NCBI RefSeq assembly: GCF_001244735.1
Contig: NZ_LN868937.1
Coordinates: 1,272,945-1,336,944, forward strand
From: Bacillus andreraoultii
GTDB taxonomy: Bacteria; Bacillota; Bacilli; Bacillales; Caldibacillaceae
DNA: 64,000 bases
Reading direction: 5' to 3'
Shown: in pieces, positions 40,380 to 49,696 of the stretch
How positions within the stretch are numbered: the first letter of the stretch is position 1
How the letters are laid out: each line of letters begins with the position of its first letter
Made by a program: the position numbers and the translations under genes
The notes under the pieces: model-generated
What the model was told of the DNA's origin: nothing
Databases searched by the model: none
The model's input: the letters and a program-made list of their open reading frames with translations, nothing else

Positions 40380-41015
40380 ATGATTGATGAACATTTATTA
40401 AAATATTTATATGACCAACTACCCGGAGTTAAGCCGTTATATAGACAGATAGAACAATATGCTAGTGAGAGGAACGTTCCAATTATGGATCGTTACAGTA
40501 TGGAAACTGTCCTCCAAATCTTACGAATATACCAGCCAAAGACAATTTTAGAAATTGGTTCTGCGATTGGCTATTCTGCATTACGAATGGCGGATGAAAC
40601 TGGTGCGAAGGTAGTTACAATCGAGCGGGATGAAGAGCGATTCGTACAAGCAGAGCAAAATATTGCTCGTGATCATAAAGAAGACCAAATTGTTTTAATA
40701 AAAGGGGATGCATTCGAAGTTGTAACTCAAGTTCGTGCATATGCCCCTTTTGATTGTATTTTTATTGATGCTGCAAAAGGACAATATCAAAAGTTTTTTG
40801 AACTTTATACTCCTTTTTCTAATGATCGCAGTTTAATTATTACGGACAATGTTTTATTTAAAGGGTATGTTTATCGCGACGATGGAGAGAATAAACGTTT
40901 ACAAAAATTAGGAAAGAAAATTGATCGATATAATGACTGGTTAGTTCATCATCCTGATTATCAAACAATTATTTTACCTGTTGGAGACGGTATAGCGATA
41001 AGCTTGAAAAAGTAA
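40380..41015 (+). CDS. trmR: tRNA 5-hydroxyuridine methyltransferase TrmR (YrrM)
   Basis: SAM-dependent O-methyltransferase making 5-methoxyuridine (mo5U34) in tRNAs; YrrM of B. subtilis has this activity. The 211-aa protein has motif I ILEIGSAIGYSALRMA (about residue 57), acidic VVTIERDEERF, and the metal/catalytic region FIDAAKGQYQKFFEL and LIITDNVLFKG. ATG 40380 is preceded by GAAGGAG. It heads an operon with two U32-family genes that make its ho5U substrate. Confidence 0.92.
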   Translation: MIDEHLLKYLYDQLPGVKPLYRQIEQYASERNVPIMDRYSMETVLQILRIYQPKTILEIGSAIGYSALRMADETGAKVVTIERDEERFVQAEQNIARDHKEDQIVLIKGDAFEVVTQVRAYAPFDCIFIDAAKGQYQKFFELYTPFSNDRSLIITDNVLFKGYVYRDDGENKRLQKLGKKIDRYNDWLVHHPDYQTIILPVGDGIAISLKK

Positions 41016-41033
41016 TTCTATTGAGGTGGTAAA

Positions 41034-41963
41034 ATGAGAAAACCCGAACTTTTAGTCACACCAACTCGTGTGGAAGATATAACTTCATTAATTGAAGCAG
41101 GGGCGGATGCGTTTTTAATTGGTGAAGTGAGATATGGTCTTCGTTTAGCTGGTGAATTTAAAAGAGACGATGTTATAAAGGCAATTGAAATAGCACATGC
41201 CGCAAACTGTAAAGTATATGTGGCAATGAATGCGATTTTTCATAATGAAAAAGTAGACGAGCTAGAGGATTATCTTCAGTTTTTACAAAATGCAGGTGCA
41301 GATGCTGTTGTTTATGGTGATCCTGCTGTTTTAATGGCAGCAAAAACCGTAACTCCACAAATGAAGTTACATTGGAGTACGGAAACATTGGCAACAAATT
41401 GGTATACTTGTAACTATTGGGGGAGAAAAGGAGCAGCACGTAGCGTTTTAGCTCGTGAATTAAGTATGGATGAGATCATTGAAATTAAAGAAAATGCGGA
41501 AGTAGAAATAGAAATTCTTGTCCATGGAATGAGTTGTATGTTTCAATCAAAACGTTCTTTATTAGGTAATTATTTCCAATACCAAGGAAAGTCTATGGAA
41601 ATAATTCCTTCAGAAGACAATGGGAATTTATTTTTATATGACCCAGAACGGAATAGTAAGTATCCGGTTTTTGAAGATGAAAACGGAACTCATATTATGA
41701 GTGCGAATGATATTTGTATAATTGATGAACTACAAGAGCTTATTGAAGCAGGGATTGATTCATTTAAGATAGACGGTATTCTTAAATCAACAGACTATTT
41801 AGTTGAAGTAACAAAACTGTATCGAAAAGCAATTGATTTATGTGTTGAGAATACAGATCAGTACGATGAAATGAAAAATAATTGGTTAGAGAAAATAGAG
41901 GAAATTCAACCGAAAAATCGTGGCATTGATACAGGGTTTTTCTTTAAAGAGACGGTTTATTAA
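41034..41963 (+). CDS. trhP1: U32-family protein TrhP1 (YrrN), tRNA hydroxylation
   Basis: 309-aa peptidase-U32-like protein. YrrN and YrrO of B. subtilis are TrhP homologues needed for prephenate-dependent 5-hydroxyuridine formation at U34. Motifs: PTRVEDITSLIEAGADAFLIGEVRYGLRLAGEF near the N-terminus, LHWSTETLATNWYTCNYWGRKGA, EILVHGMSCMFQSKRSLLGNYFQ and AGIDSFKIDGILKSTDYL. Compared with TrhP2 it lacks most of the cysteines of the cluster-binding region. ATG 41034 is 18 bases after the trmR stop. Confidence 0.9.
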   Translation: MRKPELLVTPTRVEDITSLIEAGADAFLIGEVRYGLRLAGEFKRDDVIKAIEIAHAANCKVYVAMNAIFHNEKVDELEDYLQFLQNAGADAVVYGDPAVLMAAKTVTPQMKLHWSTETLATNWYTCNYWGRKGAARSVLARELSMDEIIEIKENAEVEIEILVHGMSCMFQSKRSLLGNYFQYQGKSMEIIPSEDNGNLFLYDPERNSKYPVFEDENGTHIMSANDICIIDELQELIEAGIDSFKIDGILKSTDYLVEVTKLYRKAIDLCVENTDQYDEMKNNWLEKIEEIQPKNRGIDTGFFFKETVY

Positions 41964-41976
41964 GAGGAGGAAAAAT

Positions 41977-43245
41977 ATGACTCAATTACTTGATCATATT
42001 TCAGAAATAAGAAATGGTAAACGAGTAATCATAAAAAAGCCTGAATTGTTAGCACCAGCAGGTAATTTAGAAAAATTGAAAATTGCAGTGATGTATGGTG
42101 CAGATGCAGTTTTTATCGGTGGACAAGAGTATAGCCTTCGTTCGAACGCCGATAACTTTACGTTGGAAGAAATAAAAGAGGGCGTTAATTTTGCAAAACA
42201 ATATAATGCAAAAATATATGTAACAACAAATATCATTGCACATAATGAAAATATTTCGGGTCTAGAGTCTTACTTGTGTGGTCTAGAAGATGCAGGAGTT
42301 TGTGGAATTATTGTTGCTGATCCACTAATCATCGAAACAGCAAAAAGAGTTGCTCCAAAATTAGAACGCCATTTAAGTACACAGCAATCTTTATCTAACT
42401 GGCGGGCAGCCCAATATTGGAAAGAAGAGGGACTTGAACGGGTTGTTTTAGCACGAGAAGCAACGGCAGATGAAATGAAGGAAATTAAAGAAAAAGTAGA
42501 TATTGAAGTTGAAGTGTTTGTTCATGGTGCGATGTGTATTGCCTATTCAGGCCGATGTGTACTAAGTAACCATATGACAGCGCGCGATTCCAATCGTGGT
42601 GGTTGTTGCCAAAGTTGTCGCTGGAATTATGATTTGTACAGACAAGATCAAAATGAAGAACAGCCTTTATTTGCCGATAATGATGCACCTTTTGCGATGA
42701 GTTCGAAAGATATGAACTTATTGCGATATGTTCCAGAACTAATTGAAATGGGAATTGACAGCTTTAAAATTGAAGGCAGAATGAAATCTATTCATTATAT
42801 CGCAACAGTAGTTCGTGTTTATCGAAAAGTAATTGATGCCTATTGTGCTGACCCTGATCATTTTATTTTTGAAGAAGAATGGATGGACGAGCTTGCCAAA
42901 TGTGCCAACCGTGAAACAGATTATGGATTTTATGAAGGATTACCAGGATATCAACAGCAATTATTTAATGAAACAAGACATAAGCCATCACATGATTTTG
43001 CAGGGATGGTGTTGGATTATGATGAAGAAACAAAAATGGTTACACTTCAACAAAGGAACTTCTTTAAAGTGGGCGATGAAGTTGAATTTTTCGGGCCGAA
43101 TATAGAGAATTTTACGATGAAGATTAAAGACTTATACGATGAAGAAGGAAATATGCTTGATGCGGCAAGACATCCTTTACAAATCGTCCGTTTTCAAGTG
43201 GAGAAGCCCCTTTATCGTTATAACTTAATGCGAAAGGAGAACTAA
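41977..43245 (+). CDS. trhP2: U32-family protein TrhP2 (YrrO), tRNA hydroxylation
   Basis: 422 residues from ATG 41977 (AGGAGG 9 bases before), the same length as YrrO. It has the U32 signature [38 protein letters not shown] with four cysteines likely to bind an Fe-S cluster ([13 protein letters not shown]), [20 protein letters not shown], and the C-terminal domain [34 protein letters not shown]. It continues the trmR-trhP1 operon and the udk start is only 1 base after its stop. Confidence 0.92.
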   Translation: MTQLLDHISEIRNGKRVIIKKPELLAPAGNLEKLKIAVMYGADAVFIGGQEYSLRSNADNFTLEEIKEGVNFAKQYNAKIYVTTNIIAHNENISGLESYLCGLEDAGVCGIIVADPLIIETAKRVAPKLERHLSTQQSLSNWRAAQYWKEEGLERVVLAREATADEMKEIKEKVDIEVEVFVHGAMCIAYSGRCVLSNHMTARDSNRGGCCQSCRWNYDLYRQDQNEEQPLFADNDAPFAMSSKDMNLLRYVPELIEMGIDSFKIEGRMKSIHYIATVVRVYRKVIDAYCADPDHFIFEEEWMDELAKCANRETDYGFYEGLPGYQQQLFNETRHKPSHDFAGMVLDYDEETKMVTLQQRNFFKVGDEVEFFGPNIENFTMKIKDLYDEEGNMLDAARHPLQIVRFQVEKPLYRYNLMRKEN

Positions 43246-43246
43246 A

Positions 43247-43882
43247 ATGCAGCCTAAACCTGTCATTATAGGGATAGCTGGTGGTTCTGGATCAGGAAAG
43301 ACTAGTGTAACAAAGGCAATTATTGAACGGTTTGGAGAAGAGTCAATCGCTCTAATTGAACAAGATGCATATTATAAAGATCAAACTGACAAACCTTTTG
43401 AAGAACGGTTGAAGACAAACTACGACCATCCACTTGCATTTGATACAGATTATTTAATTGAACATCTTGTTCAATTATTACATTATAAGGCAATAGAAAA
43501 GCCGGTTTATGATTATACCATTCATACAAGATCAAAAGAAACCGTTCATATCGAGCCGAGGGAAGTCATTATTTTAGAAGGTATTTTAGTTTTGGAAGAT
43601 GAGCGATTACGTAACTTAATGGATATTAAGTTATTTGTCGATACAGATGCCGATCTTCGAATAATTAGAAGGCTATTACGGGATACAAAGGAACGTGCAC
43701 GTACGATGGATTCGGTTATTGATCAATATTTATCTGTAGTAAGACCGATGCATAATCAATTTGTAGAACCAACAAAAAGATATGCAGATATTATTATTCC
43801 AGAAGGTGGTCAAAACAAGGTCGCAATTGATTTAATGGTGACTAAAATTCAAACAATTCTTGAACAAAAGTCCTTTTTATGA
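43247..43882 (+). CDS. udk: Uridine kinase
   Basis: Phosphorylates uridine and cytidine (pyrimidine salvage). The 211-aa P-loop kinase has Walker [18 protein letters not shown] (residues 8-24), the substrate region DAYYKDQ and NYDHPLAFD, and [25 protein letters not shown]. The start at 43247 is nearly contiguous with trhP2. Last gene of the trmR operon, ahead of greA as in B. subtilis. Confidence 0.97.
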   Translation: MQPKPVIIGIAGGSGSGKTSVTKAIIERFGEESIALIEQDAYYKDQTDKPFEERLKTNYDHPLAFDTDYLIEHLVQLLHYKAIEKPVYDYTIHTRSKETVHIEPREVIILEGILVLEDERLRNLMDIKLFVDTDADLRIIRRLLRDTKERARTMDSVIDQYLSVVRPMHNQFVEPTKRYADIIIPEGGQNKVAIDLMVTKIQTILEQKSFL

Positions 43883-43984
43883 AACAATAGGTAGTACATC
43901 TTTTGTAACTTGGTTCTTTCATAACTAACCATTTTGTTTACTATAAATAAAGTAGTACTCGATAAAAAATAAGGAGTGTTATAT

Positions 43985-44461
43985 ATGGTACAAGAGAAAC
44001 AATATCCAATGACAAAAGAGGGTAAGGAAAAACTTGAGCAAGAACTAGAACATTTAAAGACGGTTAAACGGAAAGAAGTAGTCGAAAGAATTAAGATTGC
44101 CAGAAGTTTTGGGGATTTGTCCGAGAACTCTGAGTACGATTCTGCAAAAGATGAACAAGCTTTTGTAGAAGGACGAATTGCTCTACTTGAAAAAATGGTA
44201 CGAAATGCGGTCATTATTGAGGATAGTGAAGCAAATAGTGATACAGTTACTCTAGGGAAATCTGTTACATTTATAGAATTGCCAGATGGTGATGAAGAAA
44301 CGTATACAATTGTTGGTAGTGCAGAGGCTGATCCTTTTGAAGGTCGAATTTCCAACGATTCACCAATAGCAAAAAGTTTAATTGGTAAAAAAATTGGTGA
44401 TCAAGTAACAGTTCAAACGCCTGGTGGAGAAATGCAAGTGAAAATAACAAATGTTCAATAA
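43985..44461 (+). CDS. greA: Transcription elongation factor GreA
   Basis: Rescues backtracked RNA polymerase by stimulating transcript cleavage. 158 residues from ATG 43985 (AAGGAGTG upstream; the frame extends to a GTG at 43976 inside the site). N-terminal coiled coil carries [28 protein letters not shown], with the acidic tip residues, and the C-terminal FKBP-like domain holds [31 protein letters not shown]. Confidence 0.96.
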   Translation: MVQEKQYPMTKEGKEKLEQELEHLKTVKRKEVVERIKIARSFGDLSENSEYDSAKDEQAFVEGRIALLEKMVRNAVIIEDSEANSDTVTLGKSVTFIELPDGDEETYTIVGSAEADPFEGRISNDSPIAKSLIGKKIGDQVTVQTPGGEMQVKITNVQ

Positions 44462-44462
44462 T

Positions 44463-44497
44463 GAAGGCTATTTTCTTAAAAGTTGTTGCTTTTGAAG
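44463..44497 (+). repeat. Fragment related to the left end of the element at 38611
   Basis: GAAGGCTATTTTCTTAAAAG, followed by TTGTTGCTTTTG, aligns with the left end of the candidate element at 38611-38813 (GAAAGGCTGTTTTCTTAGAG followed by CGTATTGCTTTTG). The right end is not recognisable, so this looks like a remnant directly after greA. Confidence 0.5.
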
Positions 44498-44572
44498 AAG
44501 TCATTTATTATAGTTGTTCTTTTTCATAGGAATGAATTGTTTAACTATTTTCATATATCTCGATTAAAAAAT

Positions 44573-44602
44573 ACCCCTTACGTCAACAATGGTAAGGGGT
44601 GA
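44573..44602 (+). promoter_or_regulatory. Hairpin sequestering the pbpI Shine-Dalgarno
   Basis: ACCCCTTAC (44573-44581) is perfectly complementary to GTAAGGGGT (44592-44600), which includes most of the pbpI ribosome binding site AAGGGGTGA (44594-44602). The loop is 10 nt. If the hairpin forms in mRNA, translation initiation at 44608 would be limited. It could alternatively be a weak terminator for greA, but only GATTTTC follows. Confidence 0.7.
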
Positions 44603-44607
44603 TTTTC

Positions 44608-46365
44608 GTGTTTAATAGACGTTTTATTTTCATTGGTACATTATTTTTAATTGGTTTAATCATTCTTCTTGGAAGATTAGCGCAAATTCAATTAATTGCT
44701 ACGGAAAATTTTACCGATCATAACATAAATTTAATTGAGGAAAGTGTTAAACAAAGATCACAAGAAGTGGTTATCGATAGTGGTCGTGGAAAATTTTATG
44801 ACCGCAATATGGTTCCGCTAACTCATAAAGCAGTCCCTTCACTTATATTATTCCCTTTTTTAAAACGCATGGAATGGGATGTTAAAAAAGTAGCGGATAT
44901 TATTCATGTCAGTGAGTATGATCTTTTACGAGCGCTTGATGAAGCAAAAGAACCAATCGTCTATGGGGACCCTGAACCACTTGAACTAACAGATAAACAA
45001 ATGACGGAAATCAATCAATTGAAAATACCAGGAGTATTTGCGGTAAAAAAACAATTTGATCGAAAATTCCCACCAGCTGCCCAACTACTTGGAATCGTTG
45101 GACAAAATAAGGAGGAACTAAAAAAAAGGTACCCAGATAAGAAGTTACCAATCAATACGTATATAGGAATTTCCGGTCTCCAAAAAAGTTTTGATGAATT
45201 TTTACTTCAAGAAGAAAATACAAAACTAATCTATCATGTTGATGGACGTGGTGGACCATTATTCGGTATTGATGTAAAATATACAGACCCATCCAATCCA
45301 TTTTATCCTGTTACTGTACAAACAACGGTTGATGATCATATCCAACGTAAAATGGAGAATATAGCCGACCAACATCAAATGAATAAAGGTGGCATCATTT
45401 TATTAGATATTGAAACAAATTCAATTTTAGCCAATGTCTCAAGACCTAAAATGACTGAATCTGACCCTTTTGCAAATAACGGTGCGAAAAACTATATGTT
45501 AACAGCCCAAATTCCAGGGTCTGTTTTTAAAACGGTTATTGCTGCAGCTGCTATCGATAATCAATTAGTATCTCAAAATCGTACGTTTGATTGTAGTCGA
45601 ACAATTCATGGAGAAATTGATCAAAAATATCAACATGGAGTAATTAACTTTACGAAAAGTTTTGCTGTTAGTTGTAATAATACGTTTGCGACTTTAGCAG
45701 CTGAATTACATACAATAGACAATCATATAATCGAAGAGTATGCGAAAAAATTAGGTCTTGTTGAAACAGTCGGTTGGCAAGGTGATGTCTATCACTTTGA
45801 AAATTTTAAACAATTAGTAGACGAGGAAAAAGGATATCTCTATTTAGATAATCATGAAAGGCGAGATAGAAAACTTGCACGTCAAACGGGAATCGGTCAA
45901 CAAAATGTAAGAATTTCACCCCTTGCTGCTGCAAATATGATGGCAACAATCGCTCGTGGGGGAGAAAAAAAGCAAGTGCGTGCAGCCTTGTCTGTTCGTT
46001 ATAAAAATGGCAGTATACTGTATAACTTTCCAGAGAAATCATTAAGGGGAGAAAATTTATCACCATATACAATAAGTAAATTACAACAATTACTACGAGA
46101 AGTTGTCAAAAACGAGGATGGAACAGGAAGAAGTTTAAAGAATGCCCCGTATGAAGTAGCTGGAAAATCAGGTACAGCACAAACGTATCATTATGATGAA
46201 AATGGACAAGAGCTATTAAATAAATGGTTTGTTGGATATTTTCCTTTTAATAAACCGAAATATGCATTGGCCGTTGTTAATTTAGACGTTTTATCCAATG
46301 AAGGATCAGTAACACCAATCTTTAACGATGCTGTTCGTTTTTTGTATGAATATGATCATAAATAG
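44608..46365 (+). CDS. pbpI: Class B penicillin-binding protein PbpI (YrrR, PBP4b-like)
   Basis: DD-transpeptidase of FtsI/SpoVD type, anchored by an N-terminal transmembrane segment (about residues 5-24). The 585-aa protein, starting at GTG 44608, has a dimerisation domain (RGKFYDRNMVPL) and transpeptidase motifs SxxK (PGSVFKT, about residue 305), SxN (SCN, in FAVSCNNTF) and KSG (AGKSGTAQTY). It is followed by yrrS, as in B. subtilis where pbpI-yrrS is linked to sporulation. The ribosome binding site lies in a hairpin. Confidence 0.93.
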   Translation: MFNRRFIFIGTLFLIGLIILLGRLAQIQLIATENFTDHNINLIEESVKQRSQEVVIDSGRGKFYDRNMVPLTHKAVPSLILFPFLKRMEWDVKKVADIIHVSEYDLLRALDEAKEPIVYGDPEPLELTDKQMTEINQLKIPGVFAVKKQFDRKFPPAAQLLGIVGQNKEELKKRYPDKKLPINTYIGISGLQKSFDEFLLQEENTKLIYHVDGRGGPLFGIDVKYTDPSNPFYPVTVQTTVDDHIQRKMENIADQHQMNKGGIILLDIETNSILANVSRPKMTESDPFANNGAKNYMLTAQIPGSVFKTVIAAAAIDNQLVSQNRTFDCSRTIHGEIDQKYQHGVINFTKSFAVSCNNTFATLAAELHTIDNHIIEEYAKKLGLVETVGWQGDVYHFENFKQLVDEEKGYLYLDNHERRDRKLARQTGIGQQNVRISPLAAANMMATIARGGEKKQVRAALSVRYKNGSILYNFPEKSLRGENLSPYTISKLQQLLREVVKNEDGTGRSLKNAPYEVAGKSGTAQTYHYDENGQELLNKWFVGYFPFNKPKYALAVVNLDVLSNEGSVTPIFNDAVRFLYEYDHK

Positions 46366-46480
46366 GTTTTGACAAAATCAGATTCCCTTGTAAAAATAAT
46401 GATATGTAAGTTTAACTGTACAAAAAACTCATAAACATGAATAATGAGATTATATGTAGATTAGATTGGGGGAATAGTAT

Positions 46481-47140
46481 ATGGCTAATCAAAATCCACC
46501 ATCGCGACAAAACTTGAGAAAACATTCCAAACAAAAGAAAGTAAATTTAATATTAAATATTTCTATTGCTGTTGTATTCTTATTAATTGTTGTCGTTGGC
46601 TGGTCAATCATTTCTTCACAGAAAGATGTAAATGAAACTTCAGGGAACAAACATGACTCTCAAAAAATAGAAAAAGTAGAGGATAAAGGAACTGCTAAAA
46701 AAGATAATACGAATAACGCCACAACTGATAAAGAACCTAAGACAAAGGAAGACTCCGAAGAACAAAAAGATGATGAATCTTCAACGGAAGAAGAAGTCGA
46801 AACAGTTGAAAGTGATGATCCAAATGTGATTGAAGCCAAAATAAATAATAATTGGCAACCTATAGGAACTAGTCAAACTGGTGAGCATACAACAAAGTAT
46901 GATAAAGGAACAACAGATCGACAAGAAATGGAAAAAGCATTAAGTTATGCAACAGGAGTTAGTACAGATAATATGATTGTTTGGTGGCTAGAAAATGGTG
47001 GAACGCCAAATAAAAATGTGATTGGAACAATTTCCACGAAAGACTCAACAAAAATTTATCGTGTTTATTTGGAATGGGTCGATGGTGAAGGATGGAAACC
47101 AACAAAACTTGAACAATTAAAAGAAAATGATAAGAGATAA
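46481..47140 (+). CDS. yrrS: YrrS family protein (DUF1510)
   Basis: 219-aa protein with a basic N-terminus, one transmembrane segment (about residues 22-45), a long low-complexity acidic/lysine-rich linker (residues 50-118) and the conserved C-terminal DUF1510 domain ([22 protein letters not shown] through [19 protein letters not shown]). Its function is unknown; B. subtilis yrrS is expressed with pbpI. ATG 46481 lies after GGGGGAA. The stop abuts mtnN. Confidence 0.9.
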   Translation: MANQNPPSRQNLRKHSKQKKVNLILNISIAVVFLLIVVVGWSIISSQKDVNETSGNKHDSQKIEKVEDKGTAKKDNTNNATTDKEPKTKEDSEEQKDDESSTEEEVETVESDDPNVIEAKINNNWQPIGTSQTGEHTTKYDKGTTDRQEMEKALSYATGVSTDNMIVWWLENGGTPNKNVIGTISTKDSTKIYRVYLEWVDGEGWKPTKLEQLKENDKR

Positions 47141-47154
47141 TGGGAGTGTCCGAA

Positions 47155-47847
47155 GTGAAGTTAGCTATTATTGGAGCAATGGAAGAAGAAGTTACAATTA
47201 TAAGAGAGAAATTAGAAAATCGACAAATAGAAGTGGTGGCAAATAGTGAATTCACTTCAGGTTCCTATGGCGGAAAAGAGATTATTTTATTGAAATCAGG
47301 TATTGGTAAAGTGAATGCAGCGATGTCAACTGCGATATTATTGGAACGGTACCAACCAAATATCGTAATAAATACAGGGTCGGCTGGGGGCTTAAATCCT
47401 AAACTTAATGTTGGTGATATCGTTATTTCAACAAATGTCTGTCATCATGATGTAGATGCGACTGTATTTGGCTATGATTTCGGACAAGTTCCTCAAATGC
47501 CGAAAGATTACGCTGCTGATGAAAAGCTGGTTGCTCTTGCAGAGGAGTCAACAAATATTCTAAAAGAAATTTCGGTTACAAAAGGATTAATTGCCTCTGG
47601 TGACTCATTTATGAGCGACCCTGAACGAGTAAAAATGGTTGCCCAAAAGTTCCCTGGATTACAGGCAGTTGAAATGGAAGCCGCTGCCATAGCACAAGTA
47701 GCTTATCAATTTCATACACCTTTTGTCATCATCCGTTCTTTATCTGATATTGCTGGAAAAGAATCGGACATATCTTTTGATCAATTTTTGCATATAGCAG
47801 CACAAAATTCAGCAGATCTTGTATTAGAAATGATAAAAAACATGTAA
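47155..47847 (+). CDS. mtnN: 5'-methylthioadenosine/S-adenosylhomocysteine nucleosidase
   Basis: Cleaves MTA, SAH and 5'-deoxyadenosine, recycling methionine and adenine and feeding AI-2 synthesis. 230 residues from GTG 47155, with GGGAGTG 6 bases upstream; the in-frame ATG at 47140 would place the ribosome binding site inside the gene. Motifs: [17 protein letters not shown], the substrate Met-Glu in [12 protein letters not shown] and catalytic Asp in RSLSDIAG. In B. subtilis it is followed by mccA-mccB-yrhC; here only yrhC remains. Confidence 0.97.
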   Translation: MKLAIIGAMEEEVTIIREKLENRQIEVVANSEFTSGSYGGKEIILLKSGIGKVNAAMSTAILLERYQPNIVINTGSAGGLNPKLNVGDIVISTNVCHHDVDATVFGYDFGQVPQMPKDYAADEKLVALAEESTNILKEISVTKGLIASGDSFMSDPERVKMVAQKFPGLQAVEMEAAAIAQVAYQFHTPFVIIRSLSDIAGKESDISFDQFLHIAAQNSADLVLEMIKNM

Positions 47848-47956
47848 TTTTACTCAGTAAAAGTTCCACTATTTGTTATATGTGAGGAATAATTGTAAAA
47901 GACATGTCATTGAGTCGTAACGAAAAAAATGAATGGAATGAATGGTTTATTAAGTG

Positions 47957-48003
47957 AAAAATGCGTAAGTGAAAGATACAATTCTATCACTTACGCATTT
48001 TTT
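47957..48003. terminator. Terminator after mtnN
   Basis: AAAAATGCGTAAGTGA (47957-47972) / TCACTTACGCATTTTT (47987-48002), a perfect 16-bp stem. Works in both directions. Dispersed repeat copy E starts at 48004, flush with it. Confidence 0.95.
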
Positions 48004-48172
48004 GGCAATTAGGAACGTATAAATTTCCAAATTTCTATTTTCCTATACACATTAGCGGTACAAGAAAGGCTCTATCAACATACAATCAAAGCCGAAAAAA
48101 CTCTCTTTTATATCAAGCGAACTCTAGCCTCTCGCTTCGCCAAGGCTTGTGCGCGAATAGAGTTTTCTTTAT
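48004..48172 (+). repeat. Dispersed intergenic repeat, copy E (best 3' half)
   Basis: GGCAATTAGGAACGTAT, CCAAATTTCTATTTTCCTAT, ACAAGAAAGGCTCTA, CAAAGCCGAAAAAACTCTC, TATCAAGCGAACTCTAGC, CTCGCTTCGCCAAGGC, TTGTGCGC and ATAGAGTTTTCTTTATCGA. AAAACTCT pairs with AGAGTTTT across the CTTGTGCGC segment. The remaining mtnN-yrhC gap (48173-48287) has nothing further clear. Confidence 0.82.
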
Positions 48173-48287
48173 CGATACAGAAAAACATGGTATCGAATAC
48201 GGTGATTTCCTAAATTTACATCAATACAGTTTCATTATTTCATGTTAATCTATTAATAGATAAGCGAATAGATTAGAAGGTGAAACA

Positions 48288-48524
48288 GTGAATAATGCTG
48301 AAAAACTTTTAAATAAACTACATGATTTTAAAAATTATGCAATTGTATTAACTGCGATTAGCACCTTTTTATACATTGGTCTCATTCTTAAAGGAAGTCA
48401 ATTAACAGATACTAAATTATATCTCGTCACCTGTGGCATGGTTATAAGTTTATTATTTGCTTTTGTATTTTTTAGAAGAGCGTTAGAATGTAAAAAGAAA
48501 TTAAACGAAATAGAAGATGATTAA
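48288..48524 (+). CDS. yrhC: YrhC family membrane protein
   Basis: 78-aa protein with two transmembrane segments (about residues 15-35 and 43-63) and charged ends, starting at GTG 48288 with GAAGGTG upstream. It matches YrhC in size, topology and place after the mtnN locus. Function unknown; in B. subtilis it belongs to the methionine-to-cysteine operon controlled by CymR, but mccA/mccB are missing here. Confidence 0.85.
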   Translation: MNNAEKLLNKLHDFKNYAIVLTAISTFLYIGLILKGSQLTDTKLYLVTCGMVISLLFAFVFFRRALECKKKLNEIEDD

Positions 48525-48545
48525 CAAAATTTCATATTATCATTG

Positions 48546-48577
48546 TGGGCTGTCCAAATGGTACAGCTCTTTTTCTG
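48546..48577 (+). terminator. Terminator after yrhC
   Basis: GGGCTGTCC (48547-48555) pairs with GGTACAGCTC with one mismatch and is followed by TTTTT. Confidence 0.8.
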
Positions 48578-48589
48578 CACTCCAATTAC

Positions 48590-48656
48590 TATCCTATATG
48601 CTCAAGCCAACTACGGTTTTGCTTTCGTCAAGGCTTGTGGTCCATGAGTTCTCTTA
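48590..48656 (+). repeat. Truncated dispersed repeat, copy F
   Basis: Contains the 5' CTATCCTATA, then CAAGCC, TTTGCTTTCGTCAAGGC, TTGTGG and ATGAGTTCTCTT, i.e. the 3' end of the family with an internal deletion. Lies between the yrhC terminator and sigK. Confidence 0.6.
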
Positions 48657-48755
48657 AAATGGAACATACACTTTTTTAAGTGGACATACACTTTTTCTTC
48701 ATTTCTGACATAGGTATACCTTATAGGCAGTGGAAATTTCATTGGAGGTGTATTC

Positions 48756-49469
48756 ATGTCAGGGATTTTTTCTGCAATAGCTGTCCTCTTTAAAGAGCTT
48801 ATTTTCTTTGTGTCATATGTGAAAAATAATGCCTTCCCGCAACCTTTATCACCAAGCCAAGAACGAAAATACTTAAAACTTATGGCTGAAGGGGATAAAG
48901 AGGCGAGAAATATGTTAATTGAGCACAATTTAAGACTGGTTGCTCATATTGTAAAAAAGTTCGAAAACACTGGAGAGGATCAAGAAGATCTTATATCTAT
49001 AGGGACCATCGGCTTAATAAAAGCCATTGAAAGCTTCTCAGATGGAAAAGGAACAAAATTAGCTACATATGCTGCTAGATGTATAGAAAATGAGATTCTG
49101 ATGCATTTACGGGCACTAAAGAAGACGAAAAAGGATGTTTCACTACATGACCCAATTGGGCAAGATAAAGAAGGGAATGAGATTAGTTTAATCGATGTAT
49201 TGAAGTCAGATTCTGAAGATGTCATTGACACAATTCAATTAAATATGGAGTTGGAAAAAGTTAAAGAATATATTCGTGTGCTTGATGATCGAGAAAAAGA
49301 AGTAATAATCGGCCGTTTCGGTCTCGGGATGATGAAGGAAAAAACCCAACGTGAATTGGCAAAAGAATTAGGTATATCACGGAGCTATGTTTCACGAATT
49401 GAGAAAAGGGCGTTAATGAAAATGTTCCATGAATTTTATCGGGCGGAAAAGGAAAAAAGGAGCAATTAA
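48756..49469 (+). CDS. sigK: RNA polymerase sporulation sigma factor SigK (pro-sigma-K)
   Basis: Late mother-cell sigma factor. The 237-aa frame is complete and uninterrupted, so no skin-type element splits it. The N-terminal 20 residues ([20 protein letters not shown]) are the hydrophobic pro-sequence removed by SpoIVFB. Region 2 is [45 protein letters not shown]; region 4 is [15 protein letters not shown] and [27 protein letters not shown] 48756 follows GGAGGTG by 6 bases. The upstream region has a repeated ACATACACTTTTT. Confidence 0.97.
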   Translation: MSGIFSAIAVLFKELIFFVSYVKNNAFPQPLSPSQERKYLKLMAEGDKEARNMLIEHNLRLVAHIVKKFENTGEDQEDLISIGTIGLIKAIESFSDGKGTKLATYAARCIENEILMHLRALKKTKKDVSLHDPIGQDKEGNEISLIDVLKSDSEDVIDTIQLNMELEKVKEYIRVLDDREKEVIIGRFGLGMMKEKTQRELAKELGISRSYVSRIEKRALMKMFHEFYRAEKEKRSN

Positions 49470-49596
49470 ACAATTTTTTGATTGTAAAAAACGGCAATGT
49501 TGAAAGCTTTTCCAAAAGTTAAACAAGATTATTCATATTTCATGTGAAAAGGGGCATCCAGAAGTCTGAAATACGACTCTAGATAGCTCCTTATTT

Positions 49597-49623
49597 TCGC
49601 TACCAAATAAATTTTGGTAGCGA
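49597..49623. other. Inverted repeat between sigK and pssA
   Basis: TCGCTACCAAA (49597-49607) / TTTGGTAGCGA (49613-49623), perfect 11-bp stem with no clear T-run on either side. Convergent intergenic position suggests a terminator, but this is uncertain. Just upstream GACTCTAGATAGCT (49574-49587) matches copy B of the dispersed repeat, probably a remnant. Confidence 0.5.
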
Positions 49624-49696
49624 TACCTCATATTAGCAAATGTTTTTTGTTCAGTGCTGTTTTGCCCTCGCAAAAGGAATGGATGCACAAGGTTTG

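Noticed and set aside
48756..49469. Skin-type prophage interruption or recombinase next to sigK
   Set aside because: The sigK frame is continuous from the pro-sequence through region 4, and no recombinase is encoded in the window.
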